A stretch of 64,000 nt of DNA. Source: Canna indica (Eukaryota; Streptophyta; Magnoliopsida; Zingiberales; Cannaceae). Positions 1-12,124 of the stretch are shown piece after piece. The notes beneath the pieces are model-generated. The model was given only the letters and a program-made list of their open reading frames with translations. It was not told the origin of the DNA and ran no database searches. The stretch's first letter is position 1; every line of letters begins with the position of its first letter. Where the stretch lies: NCBI GenBank assembly GCA_034359265.1, contig CP136891.1, forward strand, positions 59,558,001 to 59,622,000. The letters are read 5' to 3'. The position numbers were made by a program, and so were the translations under genes.

Positions 1-650
1 ACCGAAGGGCATTCGATCCCTACTCCAGTCAGTGAAAGCATGGTTATGCAAAAACATCTCCATGAAAGACTTGGGTGAAGCATCCAACGTACTCGGCATT
101 AAGATCTATAGGGATAGATCTAGAAGGATGCTTGGTTTGTCCCAGTCTCAGTATATTGATACTGTGCTAAAAATGTTTAGCATGGAAGGCAATCAAAGAA
201 GTTACTTGCCTATGACTCATGACATCACACTTTCCAAGAAGATGTCTCCTAAGACACCTGAGGAGAGAAAAAGGATTAGCGAGATCCCTTATGCTTCGGC
301 AGTAGAATCCATCATATATACTATACTCTGTACCCGAGCTGATGTTGCTTATGCCCTAGGGGTAACTAGCATATTTTAGGCAGATCATGGAGAGGAACAT
401 TGGAAAGCCATAAAGAACATTCTTAAGTACTTGAGAAGGAGAAAATATGATCTCCTAATTTATGGTGGGTCAGATTTTAAACTGGACGGCTACACAGATT
501 ATAGCTTCCAATTAGACACGAATGATAGTAAATCCAATTCTGGATATGTATTTACTCTGAATGGTGGCACAGTATGCTAGAAAAGTTCCAAGTAATGAAC
601 TGTGGACAACTCGGTGACAGAAGCTGAGTACATTGTTGCAAGCGAAGCCG
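1..650 (+). pseudogene. Ty1/copia reverse transcriptase and RNase H remnant (element A, + copy)
   Basis: This is the C-terminal half of a copia reverse transcriptase followed by RNase H. Readable pieces are the segment from MKDLGEASNVLGIKI through LGLSQSQYIDTVLKMFSME, the SEIPYASAVESIIYTILCTR block that precedes DVAYALGV, and RNase H pieces YTDYSFQLDTNDSKSNSGY and VTEAEYI. These blocks are standard in Tork-like copia polyproteins. In-frame stops occur at about 377, 580 and 595, and the upstream part lies outside the window. Near 650 the coding sequence jumps straight into the middle of the LTR, so the end of RNase H and the LTR start have been deleted. Inverted relatives lie at 12125-12990 and 14166-15000. 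This copy is dead. Confidence 0.85.
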
Positions 651-1583
651 CAGGTGCTCATTAGGGAATGAATTCACTGAATGGACCTTCACGAGGAACA
701 CCAAATGAAATTTTTACTTGAGTGTTAATAGGATTTGACAGAGTGACAACCCATTGCTTTGGTTCTATCCCTACATGGCCCTCAGCGTCATGTGCTGGGT
801 ATTACTAGGTAATGAGTTCACTGAACGGACCTACACGAGGAACACAGAATGGAATCCTTACATGAGTGTCAATAGGATGTTCCTTGGGTGATAGTCGGTG
901 CAAGTTATCCTTGGATATGAGGTTGTCATGGTTATCTTGTGAGTGACGACCCATTGCTTTGGTTCTATCCCTACATGGCCCTCAGCGTCATGTGCCGGGT
1001 ATTGCTAGGCATGAGGAAGCATTCATGAAGGTTGGTGAGCAACTAATATGGAATCGGTTACTCATAGTGAGAGAAGATAATGTCCTATGTGTCCCTGCAA
1101 GTTTTGACTCAGGAATCTCTGGCCAGTGTAGACATGAAATCTAGGAAGATTTTTTTAACGTTTCATTATTGAGACGACATATTGGCGGGTGGAATACATA
1201 TGAATCGGTATTAGAGTTTGATACTTCTTCTGTATGACATCTTGTAATTGAGGAACTCAGTCGTATGGTAACTAATCACCGAAGGGCGTTCGATCTCTTT
1301 ATATTGAACCTTACACTATCTGGGTTGTAATGACTTGTTGCTAGACATCAATCTTGACATGTGAGTGGAGTCTCTCACGACCACACTAAAGGGATTTAGT
1401 GGTAGCTCATTAGATTCAAATAGAAGTCATTTTATCGATTCCAACACTCCGTTATGCAAGACTCACTGCTGGCTTAGTGTGGGGCCCAATGGGTCACACT
1501 CAACAACTAACCTCATACTAGACCTTATAAGATAAAGGATGAATGAGGCCCTATATGTCTACTAGCATGGACATGCTGCAACT
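651..1583 (+). mobile_element. Copia A LTR, left remnant (+ strand)
   Basis: This stretch is the reverse complement of about 11020-11820, the LTR of the minus-strand copy of element A. Shared words include ATTAGGGAATGA, CTACACGAGGAACACAGAATGG and TAGCATGGACATGCTGCAAC. It has no real coding capacity: the 61-residue frame at 959-1144 is LTR sequence and is not conserved as protein. The right part of the same LTR resumes at 6920 after the nested element B. Confidence 0.8.
661..1010 (+). repeat. Internal tandem duplication inside LTR A
   Basis: The block at 661-800 is repeated with differences at about 808-1000. Both start near TAATGAATTCACTGAA / TAATGAGTTCACTGAA and end in the word CATTGCTTTGGTTCTATCCC (near 751 and 951). 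The second copy is about 60 bases longer. The minus-strand LTR at 10001-12124 holds a single copy, so the duplication is specific to this copy. Confidence 0.75.
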
Positions 1584-2769
1584 TTTGGCCTAAGGTTTTC
1601 AACCTTGGTTATCATCTTGATTTTGATGATAACAAACTTATTCTAATGAGTTTATCAAGTGTTTGATTTCAGGTTGAGGTTACGATATGCGCTTGAACTT
1701 CGTTGGGAGAAATACCAAAAATCGGCAAAAATGGCTCCATTGTAGATCGACTAGAAAATCTAGAGTTAGAAATAAAATTCATGTAATATGTCTCTTGGTA
1801 TATATCCCATGCCTAATTGTAATGTTATCCAAGTCAAAACTTGGTAACGGAACTCGAAAGCGAAGCGCGCAAGAAGAAAACTTGAAGAAACAGTCTCAGC
1901 CCAGGTTCAGTCGACCAAATGAAGCCAAAAAATGACAGAAGTGTATTCGATCGATCGATTAATGCCCAAAACTAGCATAATGCCTTAAGTCACTCGATTG
2001 TTGATCGGTTGATCGACTGATGACCGACTGGCAAGCGATCGGGCGTCCCCAACGGGCAGAAAAATGCTCGTTGGGTGGAGCTACCGAGTGAGGTGTTATA
2101 AATACCCCTCAGCAGCCTTCTAAGAGCATTTCAACCATTTAATAAAGATCTCTTGGAGTGTTCTGAGCCTTCCCAAGTGGATTTCATCGCGCAAGCTTCA
2201 ACGATCGTTCATCTACTCAAAGCGTTCTTTCCGCCTTAACTTCGGCTTCATTTCGAGCTCTACATCTTGACAAATTGAAGGCTTTGGAGACTTTGCAAGG
2301 GAGCTCACTTGTGTGGTTTAATTCTTAGCTCCTTTGTTGTTATTTTTCTTGTTATTAAACTAGGTTTCCATTGTTAGTTTGCTAGTTGTGCTAGGTTAAA
2401 CACCTTAGGGTTACCTTTGTAGAATTGTGTTTTGCCTAGGTGAGTAGATTTGAGGCATTCTCAAAGGGTTGAGAAGCGAGTCCTCGGTTGTATTTAAACA
2501 GAAACACATTATCTATAAAGGATTGGTTAGAAATCCTTGGTGTAGAGCCAAGGTAGTGAAGTAGATGGTTGGTCGAATCACTATAATCTTTCAACTTTGC
2601 ATTGCCTTATTTTTGGTGCTTATAATTGTTTTTCGTACTCGTTATCACATATCAACTAATTGCACTTAATTAGGGTTGAAGTTGGAATTGATTTAAAAGA
2701 AATTGAATAGAAGTTAAAATTAATTCAACACTATTTAACCCCCCTTCTAGTGTAGATATTTGAACAATA
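1584..2769 (+). repeat. 5' LTR of copia B
   Basis: It pairs with 5743-6919 along its whole length: both share TTTTGATGATAACAAACTTA near the start and CTTCTAG followed by a TATTTGAACAATA end. The first bases are damaged (TTTGGCC here, TGTTGGCC in the 3' LTR). It contains several GATCGATCG-type palindromic runs around 1945-2040. Confidence 0.9.
2097..2104 (+). promoter_or_regulatory. TATA box of copia B 5' LTR
   Basis: TATAAATA lies in the middle of the LTR. It is conserved at the same relative position in the 3' LTR (6255-6262), as expected for the U3 promoter of an LTR element. Confidence 0.6.
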
Positions 2770-2771
2770 TT

Positions 2772-2783
2772 TGGTATTAGAGT
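2772..2783 (+). other. Primer-binding site of copia B
   Basis: TGGTATTAGAGT lies directly after the 5' LTR. It is one base from the TGGTATCAGAGC complement of initiator tRNA-Met used by plant copia elements. Confidence 0.75.
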
Positions 2784-2821
2784 GAGGTTGTAGGCTTAGA
2801 TTTAACCATCTAACCTACACT

Positions 2822-4236
2822 ATGGATTCTAGTATCATACTAGGTCAAGGGTTTTCAACTCATGCACCTCCTCTTTTTGATGGAAACAATTATCCATATT
2901 GGAAAACTAGGATGAGTATTTTCTTGCAATCCCTAGGATTAAATGCTGAAAAAAATATTCATGTTAATTTTGAGCTACCCTCCAAGAGCATAGATGAGTG
3001 GTCTCAAGAAAAAAATCAAATTGTTTGATTCAAATGCCAAATCAATGAATGTATTACATTGTGGTTTATCTATAAATGAGTTCAATAGAATATCATGTTG
3101 TAAATCTGCTTTTAATATTTGGCATGTTTTATAAACTACTCATGAGGGAACTTCCCAAATTAAAGAGTCCAAAATAAATTTGCTTATGCATGACTATGAA
3201 CTCTTTAGAATGCATACTCATTGGAAAATAGATCAAATGTTTGCCCATTTTTAAAATATTTTGAATCATCATCATCATCATCATCGAAGAATGAAGAATC
3301 CATGTACAACGAATATTTGGTTCATCTTGGAGGGATGCTGATGGAACTAATGGAAAAGCCTCTTGAGAAGAAGAAGGGCAAAAATAGAATCATGTGCTTC
3401 CAATGCAACAAGCCCAGACACTTGGAGAGCGATTATCCTAAGACCAAATTCACCTCCTCATCATCCTCAAGGAAAGATAAAAGAAGGATGAAGAAGAAAG
3501 AAGTAATGGATACTTGGGATGAAACCGAGTCATCATCACCACAAGTGGGGAAGAAAGCTCAAGGGAGAATGCAAACATTTACTTCATGACAAAGGACAAT
3601 GAGGTACCTTCTATTACTATAAGTGAAAATATTTTTACTCATATAGAATTAGAAAATAAAATTGAGCATATGTATGAAGAATTTAATGTTATTAGAAAAA
3701 TATTTAAGGAACTTAGAAAGGAAAATAAGTTATTAGAACAAGAAAATAATAATTTCTTGCTTTCTTGTAATGACTTAAAAAGAAAAGTTGAATGCTTGGA
3801 AAATGATAAAAGTTCCTTAGAAAAGAAAAATATAAATCTATAAAATTTGAATGACTCATTGAAAATAGAAAATGCATCATTATGCTTACAAATTGAAATT
3901 TTAAATGTTGGCATGCTATCATTAAAGAATGAGTTGCTTTCATTAAATGATAAAATGAAAAATATGTACGCCCATACCTCTCATGCAAAATCTTCTAAAG
4001 TATCTTCCCAGGCTCACCCACACCTTCATGTCCATCTTCATGCATCTACTAGATTTAAGGGTTATTGTCTATGTTGTGGTATGTATGGGTACATGGTTGG
4101 GGATTGTGTCTTGAAAAGGAACTCCAATGCTAGGTCACTTTGGGTTCCAAAAGTTTCTAACCCCCAAGGATCCAAAGAAATTTGGGTACCAAAGTTTACA
4201 TGCTTAAATGTAGGGGGATACATTACACTCAAATGA
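2822..4236 (+). pseudogene. Decayed copia gag (SIRE-like) with coiled coil
   Basis: The N-terminus is clear: MDSSIILGQGFSTHAPPLFD, then GNNYPYWKTRMSIFLQS, the usual start of copia gag. The frame then breaks at about 3026 and continues in pieces at 3221-3589, 3586-3843 and 3847-4236. The middle piece has one zinc knuckle with its last Cys replaced (CFQCNKPRHLESDYP). A long Lys/Glu/Asn-rich coiled coil follows (3630-3960). A second knuckle (CLCCGMYGYMVGDC) has Tyr for His. WVPK repeats follow, as in SIRE-type gag tails. No protease DSG motif follows. The protein is non-functional as it stands. Confidence 0.85.
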
Positions 4237-5727
4237 AAACACATTGATGGCTTGAAATTGCTTAGGAATTAAAAAAAAAGGAATAAATTCAATTGCAATT
4301 TCGCGACAAATGTGATTGGTATCAACTCCTAATCTACTCTTGCCTACATTACTATTAGAGTTTGATGACTTGTGAATGTGCTTTACTTAGTAGTCACTTG
4401 ATACTTGATACTTGATACTTGATTCACCATGTGTTTATCCTTGATTAATATCTTTGTACTATCAAATTAGAATTTGAACGTTTCATTTTATTTTCGATCT
4501 CCTTGGAGGCCATCTATGACCTATAATGGGTCTATGCAATTTTTGATTTTAAAACCTTGGCTAATTGTGGCCGTATTGGTTTTCAACCTTAGGAAGGGTT
4601 TGAGATCTTGATTTTAAAATATTTTCACTTCTTGAGATCTCTTTGATTCATTTTGATTTCAATTTTGGTTGTATTTTGAAAAATGAATCCCCACTAGTTA
4701 GCGAAACTTGACTTTTGAGAAATAAATTTAAATTTTCCTTTGCTATCTAGTTTATGAACTTGCTAAGTAAGAAAATGTCTATTGTTCCTTTTATGTTTCA
4801 ATTACTTGCAAGTTGAGCATTGATTAGGATGCAAATATTTTTAGAGAACGCATGCTAAACACTTGAAAATTCTATGAGGTAGTAGTTTCACCTTTGCAAC
4901 ATGTAGTATGATACCTCATAAAGTATGTAGAAACTCTTGCACCTTGCTCATGATAAAGTACTTAATTGTGTCTATATGAAAATTCATGAGCATTTAGGAA
5001 AGTGACTTGTAGATAATTTCTTGATGTACCATGTTAATTCTTGATCGAAATTGTGCCAAGTCATTTAAGTAATCTTTGGGACTATTTCTAGTAACTCAAA
5101 CTTTGTATACATGATTAGAATAATCATATCTTAGTCATATACAAGTTTGATCAAAATTAGAAATGATTATGAAAAATGTGTATTTTTTAATAAAACGTGA
5201 AATCTAAAATTTCAGCAATTTATTAAAAGATGCAAAAAATTAATTTTTGAAAAATTCTTGTATCTGCGTTTTGCTTGAAAAAACTAGTTTTTGTTGAAAA
5301 AGTTGCAAAAAGTCTAATTGAGAATTCTATTTTATATGATTTTGGATACATCTTTATCAAAAGTCGAAAACTTAGTCTTTATCGAGTAAATGACTTTTGG
5401 ATATCCCATAATTGAGTGTGTATAACCCTCTTGACTATCTTGACTCTTGTGTTATCTTTGTGTCTATTATTTCAAAGCATCATTGATAATATGTATGCTT
5501 AAATTTTATTATTGTGTAATTTAAGGGAAGTCTAGTAATGCTTAACTTAGGCCCTTTTTGATTGATGTCAAAACGGGGAAAATAATCTAGATATAGACAT
5601 GCATGTAGTTAGAGGAAGTTTATTCTAGATATGCATGTTGATAGGGGGAACATTATACATTCACTTGATGAAATGCTATGCTTGTTGATACATTTCTTAA
5701 ATCACTTATTGAGAAGTTTGTCATCAT
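4237..5727 (+). other. Non-coding interior of copia B
   Basis: This is AT-rich and has no frame resembling pol or env. A short run of TACTTGA repeats lies at about 4397-4421. In a full-length relative the pol gene would lie here; it is missing. Confidence 0.7.
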
Positions 5728-5740
5728 AAAAAAAGGGAAG
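5728..5740 (+). other. Polypurine tract of copia B
   Basis: AAAAAAAGGGAAG ends just before the 3' LTR, the normal position for plus-strand priming. Confidence 0.75.
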
Positions 5741-5742
5741 AT

Positions 5743-6919
5743 TGTTGGCCTAAGTTTTCAATCTTGCTCATCATCTTGATTTTGATGATAACAAACTTAT
5801 TCTAACGAGTTTATCAAATGTTTGATCTCAAGTTGAGGTTGCGATACGTGCACGAACTTTGTTGGAATAAATACCAAAAATTAGCAAAAATGGCTCTATT
5901 ATAGATCGAGTAGAAAATCTAGAGTTAGAAATAGAATTCATGTAATATATCTCTAGGTATATATCCTAAGCCTAATTGTAATGTTTTCCAAGTCAAACTT
6001 GGTAACAGAACCCGGAAGCGAAGCACGCAAGAAGAAAACTCAAAGAAACAGTCTCAGCTAGGTTTGGTCGATCGGTCGATCGACCGAATGAAGCCAAAAA
6101 TTGGCAGAAGGGTATTCAGTCGACCAACAGACGCCCGAAACTGACAGAGTGCCTTCGGTTGCTTAGCAGTTGATCGGTCATTCGATCGACGACTGATCAG
6201 GCATCCCCAACGGGCAGAAAAATATCTGTTGGGTGGAGCTGCCGAGTGAGGGGTTATAAATACCCGTCACTAGCCTTCTAAGAGCTTTTCAGCCATTCAC
6301 TGAAGATCTCCTGGAGTGTTCTTGAGCCTTTTCAAGTGGATTTCATCGCGCAAGCTCGACAATCATTCATCTACTCGAAGTATTCTTTCCGCTTTAACTC
6401 TGGCTTCATTTCGAGCTCTACATCTTGACGAGTTGGAGGCTTTGCAAGGGAGCTCACTTGTGTGGTTTAATTTTTAGCTCATTTGTTGTTATTTTCCTTG
6501 TTATTAAACAAGGTTTCCATTGTTAACTTACTAGGTGTGCTAGGTTAAACACCTTAAGGTTACCTTTGTAGAATTGTGTTTTACCTAGGTGAATAGATTT
6601 AAGGCATTCTCAAAGGGTTGAGAAGTGAGTCCTTGGTTGTATTCAAAGGGAAACACATTGTCTTTAAAGGATTGGTTAGAAATCCTTGGTGTAGAGCCAA
6701 GGTAGTGGAGTAGGCGGTTAGCCGAACCACTATAATCTTTCGACTTTGCATTGCCTTATTTTTTGTGCTTATAATTGTTTTTCATACTCGCTATCGCATA
6801 TCAACTAATTGCACTTAATTTGGGTTGAAGTTGGAATTGATTTAAAAGAAATTGAATAGAAGTTAAAATTAACTCAACACTATTCAACCCCCCTTCTAGC
6901 GTGGGTATTTGAACAATAA
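5743..6919 (+). repeat. 3' LTR of copia B
   Basis: It starts TGTTGGCC and ends GAACAATAA, next to the target duplication CAACT. It aligns with 1584-2769 throughout. The TATA box is at 6255-6262. Confidence 0.9.
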
Positions 6920-7773
6920 CAACTCGATCACGGATCTCGTTTGCGAACATGTTAGGAAGATGTACACGAGGAAGGAGTTCCTCAGTAACCTTAATTTGTA
7001 GGGCATACCTAAATTGTAGAAATTGGCACATGATAAATCCTAATCAATAAGAATTTAATTTATAGAGATACATTAAAGTTTTTATTTAGTTTGATTTAAT
7101 TAATTTTGAATTAATTATAAATCTATTAAATATAAATTATTATTTTGGTGGCAACCTATGCCCCTTATAAATAGATGGCCTAACCTCCTTCAAGGAGGTT
7201 AAGCAAATTAGTTAATGATCTTGGAGAAGAACAAGGGCTTCTTGAGAGGCTTCTTGAAGAGAGAAGCTCCACCTTGAAGGGCCGGCCTCAAAAGCTTCCT
7301 TCCCCGATTTTGTCAAGCCGATTGAAGGTCTCTTCCGCTTGGGTGTGTCATCTACTTCATTTTCTTGGAGGAGTCCAAGAAGGACAGTAAGGTATTCCTT
7401 CATCTTCCTCCTCGTTCTGTGATTTTCTCATCCCCTCTTCCTCCCTTTTGGTGCTCGGTTCTCGGTGGAAGGGCTGGCTTCACCTTGGTGCTTTTCGGGG
7501 TTGAGATTGTCTCTCCATTGAGCCACAAGGTGTCTTGGTGTTCACTGCCCCTTGGTTGCAAGGCGCTTGGTGTGGACCTTCCTTGGAGGACGTGCGTGTG
7601 TGCGTCTTGAAATAGGGATAGGAGCAGTCGTTCCATCCGTAGTACAAGGTAAATCTTCTCCTTCTACTCATTGATTGAATTCCTTAAATATTGGTAAAGT
7701 TAATCGCTGGTTTAGGGATGTTTTGAATTTTTAAATCACTTTTTCCGCTGTGCTTCTTCTTCCCATCCCAACA
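6920..7773 (+). mobile_element. Copia A LTR, right remnant (+ strand)
   Basis: This continues LTR A from the TCGATCACGG word that matches the minus-strand copy near 11010, and runs to CCCATCCCAACA at 7773. A TATAAATA at 7166-7173 is the likely LTR promoter. The region 7212-7620 is GC-richer and opens frames on both strands (for example 7365-7610), but it is R/U5 LTR sequence and none of these frames looks like a known protein. Confidence 0.75.
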
Positions 7774-7863
7774 GAATTCAATTCAGCAATTGCAACCTAT
7801 GCAGAAAGGCGGTGCGACCGAGGTGAGTTCGACGAGGACATCGAAGCTTGAAATGGGGGAGGA
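7774..7863 (+). pseudogene. Extreme 3' end of a chromovirus-type polyprotein and purine tract
   Basis: A short frame ends in GEFDEDIEA, followed by the purine tract GAAATGGGGGAGGA at 7850-7863. Short acidic tails of this kind, directly before a G-rich tract, are usual at the end of plant chromovirus pol genes. Everything upstream is cut off by LTR A, so the assignment rests on little sequence. Confidence 0.45.
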
Positions 7864-8584
7864 TGTTAGGGACTTTTTGATTTGCCCGAGCAACAACAGA
7901 TCATGATGGAATGTTCCCTACATATTTGTAAATATATTTTCGCGTCCATGTAATTTTGGCTTTTATTATAGTTCATACTTGTAAAATCCTATGTGCGATC
8001 CCCGAGGGCCCACGATACAAGTTGGATGCATTTCGAGGTCATTGAGCACTTGGTGTATGCGCTACGGCTAAGCAGAGCAATTTTCCTGCATTCGTTATTA
8101 TCGTGGCCAATTTTCCTAGCAGTTTTCATGGAAAATCACCATCTCACATGACCATGATTTTGTTATGCTCCTCATGCTTTTGAGAACCTTGGGGGTGGTA
8201 CTTAGGGATTAGGGGTCTCATGTATAATGTAGGAAAGCGTTGGCAAATAAAGCAGTTGCCTTGGGCGGAGATGAACGAGTGGCCCATATGGGCATTCAAC
8301 CAATCGATCTTCGCCCAAGACAATTTGTGGAGCTTATCCTACACCCGGTTTTATATTTTCTTGTGTCCATAGTCCTGTAATTGTTGTTTTACTTTACGCC
8401 TTCAATACCATTTGGCCAATATGGTCTTTTGGGGGCACGGATAAGGAGTGCGAAGTTGGAACGTGGACCAATGCATGCCCCGCGATATTAAGTCAGGAAG
8501 CCCCATTCAGGACGGATTCGAGATGATAGGCTTAGCCCTTGCACGGGATCCAAAGGTGTCGCACAAAACAATTGGCCCGTGACA
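7864..8584 (+). mobile_element. Candidate LTR of a chromovirus-like element
   Basis: It starts TGTTAGGGAC right after the purine tract and can be closed at CCCGTGACA (8584), giving 721 bp with TG...CA ends. It holds no coding frame. The right end is inferred from the terminal dinucleotide only, because no partner LTR is visible. Confidence 0.45.
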
Positions 8585-10000
8585 GGACGATTGTTAGATA
8601 TTGCTTAACTCTAGCCTCAGTATATATTTTTCTATCCATTCTACTAAAGCCAATGCTGCTCTGTATAACCTCTCTTTTATGTTTTCAACTCCACTTAGCT
8701 CATTTGTCCATGTAAACACCTTGCCTTCAAAAACCAAATCACAAAGCATCATGTGATAGATTAAATATGAAAATATTTTATTTTTATATGGATCAGTTTA
8801 TGCACCATATAAAAATTAAAATAGACAGTTAGTAAATGAGACTTTAAAAGATGTTTGTTACTATTCCTACTTGAGGATCAGAGTACTCTGGTTCGGTTTG
8901 GTGTCTCTCCTTGTCTGGTTCAATGCTGGTGATGTGGGGGGGGGGGCTACAAAAGATACTTCGACGCTCAAGTTACAGCGACTCCAAGGTGGAGGTAATG
9001 AAATTGGAACTTAGGGTTACCAGAGGTGTGTTGTGTCTATATTTATTGTAGGTGGAGCTGATTGACACTACCCGGTAATATCGCATGGATGTTGCTCAAA
9101 ATAGGTCATGGATGATCCCAAAGATGGCGGGCTTGGAATGATGTATCCCTCATGATAAGAAAGAACATGGATGTCCATGTGTGGCTGAGTGGAGTCCCTG
9201 GATCGAACTATTTGCTTTGGTTCAAGTTTAGTTTAGGAGTATGCCTGGGTGGAGCCCCCGAGCATAGCCGTTTGGTTTGGCTCGAGGTAAGTTGTGGGGT
9301 GATGTTGGGTCTAATCTAACCAAGCTCAATAGTTCTAGTCCAGTCCACAACCTTCAAGCTCGTTCGGAGTCTGAAGGACTGTGTGTTGAGCTCTTAAGTA
9401 GAGTTAGCTTTTTGTCCTTTGGCATATCTGAGGAGTCTTCGAAAAAAAATTTCTAAGTTGTGCTGGGTGGCTAGGGAAGCTAAGCTAAAGATTCCATTGG
9501 AGCGATTGACTATAGAGGTTAAGCAGGTGGTTGTTAAAGCCAAGCTGGAATTGGAGAGAGTGACGCCATGTTGAAGTAGACGGCCGCGGAGGCCGGGTAG
9601 AAAGGATTGGTCGTGGAGAACAGTTTGGAACAAGCGGCCACAAAGGCCGAACTAAAATAGGTAGCCGGAGAAGCCATGTCGAGGTGGAAGACTGCCAGAG
9701 GCCGAGCTGAAAGAAATAGCCCAGGAGGCCGAGTTGAAGCGATCGTGGATACCAAACTCAAGTAAGGGGCTGCGTAGATCGAGATGATGTGAGAGGTCGT
9801 GGTGGTCGAAACTATCTCGGGTGACCGCAGAGGTCGCGTCGAAGTGGACAGCTGTGCAAGCTGAGCTGGAGTAATTGGGCACTGGACGAACTAGAATGGT
9901 GGTCGAGCATGTGGCTGCTAAAACCAAGTTGGATCTAGAGCGAGTGGACGACTGCGGAGGCTGAGCTGAAGGGATTGGCCGTGGAGGCCGAAACAATTTC
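8585..10000 (+). other. Unresolved repetitive DNA with degenerate coiled-coil-like coding repeats
   Basis: The first 800 bases show no gene (a G-run lies at 8936-8947). From about 9470 to 10000 the + strand repeats variants of GAGGCCGAGCTGAAGG every 30-45 bases, giving Ala/Glu/Leu/Lys-rich pieces interrupted by stops. This resembles a decayed coiled-coil segment of a retrotransposon ORF, but I cannot name the family. Minus-strand frames here (9394-9996) are shadows of the same repeat. Confidence 0.4.
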
Positions 10001-12124
10001 TGTTGGGATGGGAATCAGAAACGCAGGGGAAATATCAATTTAAAAATTTGAAACATCCCAAAATAGTGATCTACTTTAACAACAATTAAGGAATTCAATC
10101 TACGAGTAGAAGGGGGAAGGTATACCTTATACCATGGTTGGATAGGGTGCTCCTATTCCCGTATCAAGATGCACACATACATGTCCTCCAATGATAGTCC
10201 ACACCAGGTGCCTAGCAACAAAGGGGCAGCGAACAATCGGACTCGACGTGGCTCAACAAAGATGCTTTCTCAAACCCCAAAACCCCTCAAGAGCTAGGCC
10301 AACCCTTCCACCATAAACCAGGCTCCAAAACAAGAGAAATAGGAGATGAGAAAACAACGGAACGAGGAGGTAGATCAAAGAATACCTCGTTGTCCTTCTT
10401 CAAAATCATCCAAGTGGATGAAGTAGGCGGCACACCCTAGTAGAAGACACCTCGAATTCCAGAGTTTGCCTTCAAAAATAATTAAATCCAATAAAATATA
10501 AACTTTAATTTATCTCCACAAATTAAGAGCCTACAAACAAGAATGATAGTTATCTAAATAAACTAATTTCCTAAACAATAGGAAGAGGTTTATCTAAATA
10601 ATTCAATTTCTTATTAATTAATAGAATTATGATTTATCATCATAAATCATATATCTATTAATTTTATGATTTATCTCCATAAATCAAATTCTTATTAATT
10701 AGGATTTATCCAAATAAAGTAATTCCCAATTAATCAGTTAGGCTCGTGGTTGAAAACTAATTTTCCCACCATGTATATTTGATTCAAAATCAAATTATAT
10801 TTAATTCATAATTAAATATATTCCTAGTCAAGTAATTAATTAAATATTTAATTCATAATAAATTTAATCAACTACATGAAATATTATCATGTGTCAATCC
10901 CTATAATTTAGGGATACCCTATAAATTAGGATTATCGAAGAACTCCTTCGTCGCACATTCGTTCATACAGAAAATAACTTTTCTATCATGTCCATAAACG
11001 AGATTCGTGATCGAGTTGCAGCATGTCCATGCTAGTAGATATAAGGTCGCATTCAGACTTTATCTCATAAGGTCTGTTACAAGGTAAGCCTGTTGTGTGT
11101 GACTCATTGAGCCCTACACTAAGCCAGTAGTGAGTAGTGCATAACAGAGAGTTGGATCCAATAGAATGACTTCTATTCAAATCTTACGAGCCACCATTAA
11201 ACCCCTTTAGTGTGGTCGTGAGAGACTCCACTCATAAGTCAAGATTGACGTTTAGCAACGTGTCATCACTACCCAGATAATGTGAGGTCCAATATTCTAT
11301 TGGGATCAAACGCCCTTCGGTGATTACTTATAATGCAACTAAGTCCCTCATTTACAATGTTCTGAATATGGCTAGGGTACGGAAAAAGTATTAAACCCTA
11401 ATACTAATTCATATGTATTCTGTCTGCCAAGTCATCGTCTCAATAATGACATGTCAGAAAACCATTTTTCGACATTCATATCTACTCTGGCCAAAGATTC
11501 CTAAGTCGACACTTACAGGGATACATATGACATTATCTTCTATTACTATGAGTAATTGATTCTATATTGGTTGCTCACATACCTCCATGAGTGCTTTCCC
11601 ATGCCCAGAGGTATCTTGCACATGACATTGAAGGCCACGTAAGGATGAGTCCAAAGCAATGGGTCGACACTCACAAGATAACAATGACAACCTTAGATCC
11701 AAGGAGTGCTTGCACCTACTATCACCCGAGAAATATCCTATCGACACTCATGTAAGGATTACATTCTGTGTTCCTCGTGTAGGTCCGTTTAGTGAACTCA
11801 TTCCCTAATGAGCACCTGCACTTGTACACTAAATGATGGCTCATAGGTAATTGTGATATCAGCAACTCTTTGTCGTATAAGGCAAGTACCAAGTGCACCA
11901 GTCTATCCGGAATCACCAATCCTCTAATTGGTGATCCTACGACTGGGAACATTTAGAACAAGGGCATGTGGATTCTAACACTCACTGGCATGATCTCATC
12001 ATGGCATTTGAATCAATTTCCCAGGTCCATGGGGTTCATAACAATCTAATATATGCAAAATATAGATGTAGCATATGATGAAAAATTACCTCACATTATT
12101 CATTAACCAAAAATAGTCCCTACA
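10001..12124 (-). mobile_element. Copia A LTR, nearly complete (minus strand)
   Basis: Read on the minus strand it runs from TGTAGGGA (12124) to CCCATCCCAACA (10001), about 2.12 kb with TG...CA ends. The inner part matches the + strand remnants 651-1583 and 6920-7773, without the nested element B. It is therefore the reference for the empty site at about 11012-11035. The adjoining RNase H end at 12125-12454 fixes it as the 3' LTR. Confidence 0.8.

Larger units (their letters stand above)
1584..6919 (+). mobile_element. Gag-only Ty1/copia element B, nested in LTR A
   Basis: Two direct LTRs of about 1.18 kb (1584-2769 and 5743-6919) enclose 2.97 kb that codes only for a gag-like protein. A primer-binding-like TGGTATTAGAGT follows the left LTR and a purine tract precedes the right one. 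The element is flanked by CAACT on both sides (579-583 in block 1579-1583, and 6920-6924). The uninterrupted sequence is preserved in the inverted LTR A copy at about 11012-11035, where CATGCTGCAACTCGATCACG is continuous on the minus strand. No protease, integrase or reverse transcriptase is present, so it would have depended on a partner element. The LTRs differ by many substitutions, so the insertion is old. Confidence 0.9.

Noticed and set aside
7365..7671. Frames of 63-81 codons on both strands
   Set aside because: They lie inside LTR A; the inverted LTR copy (10130-10330) does not preserve them.
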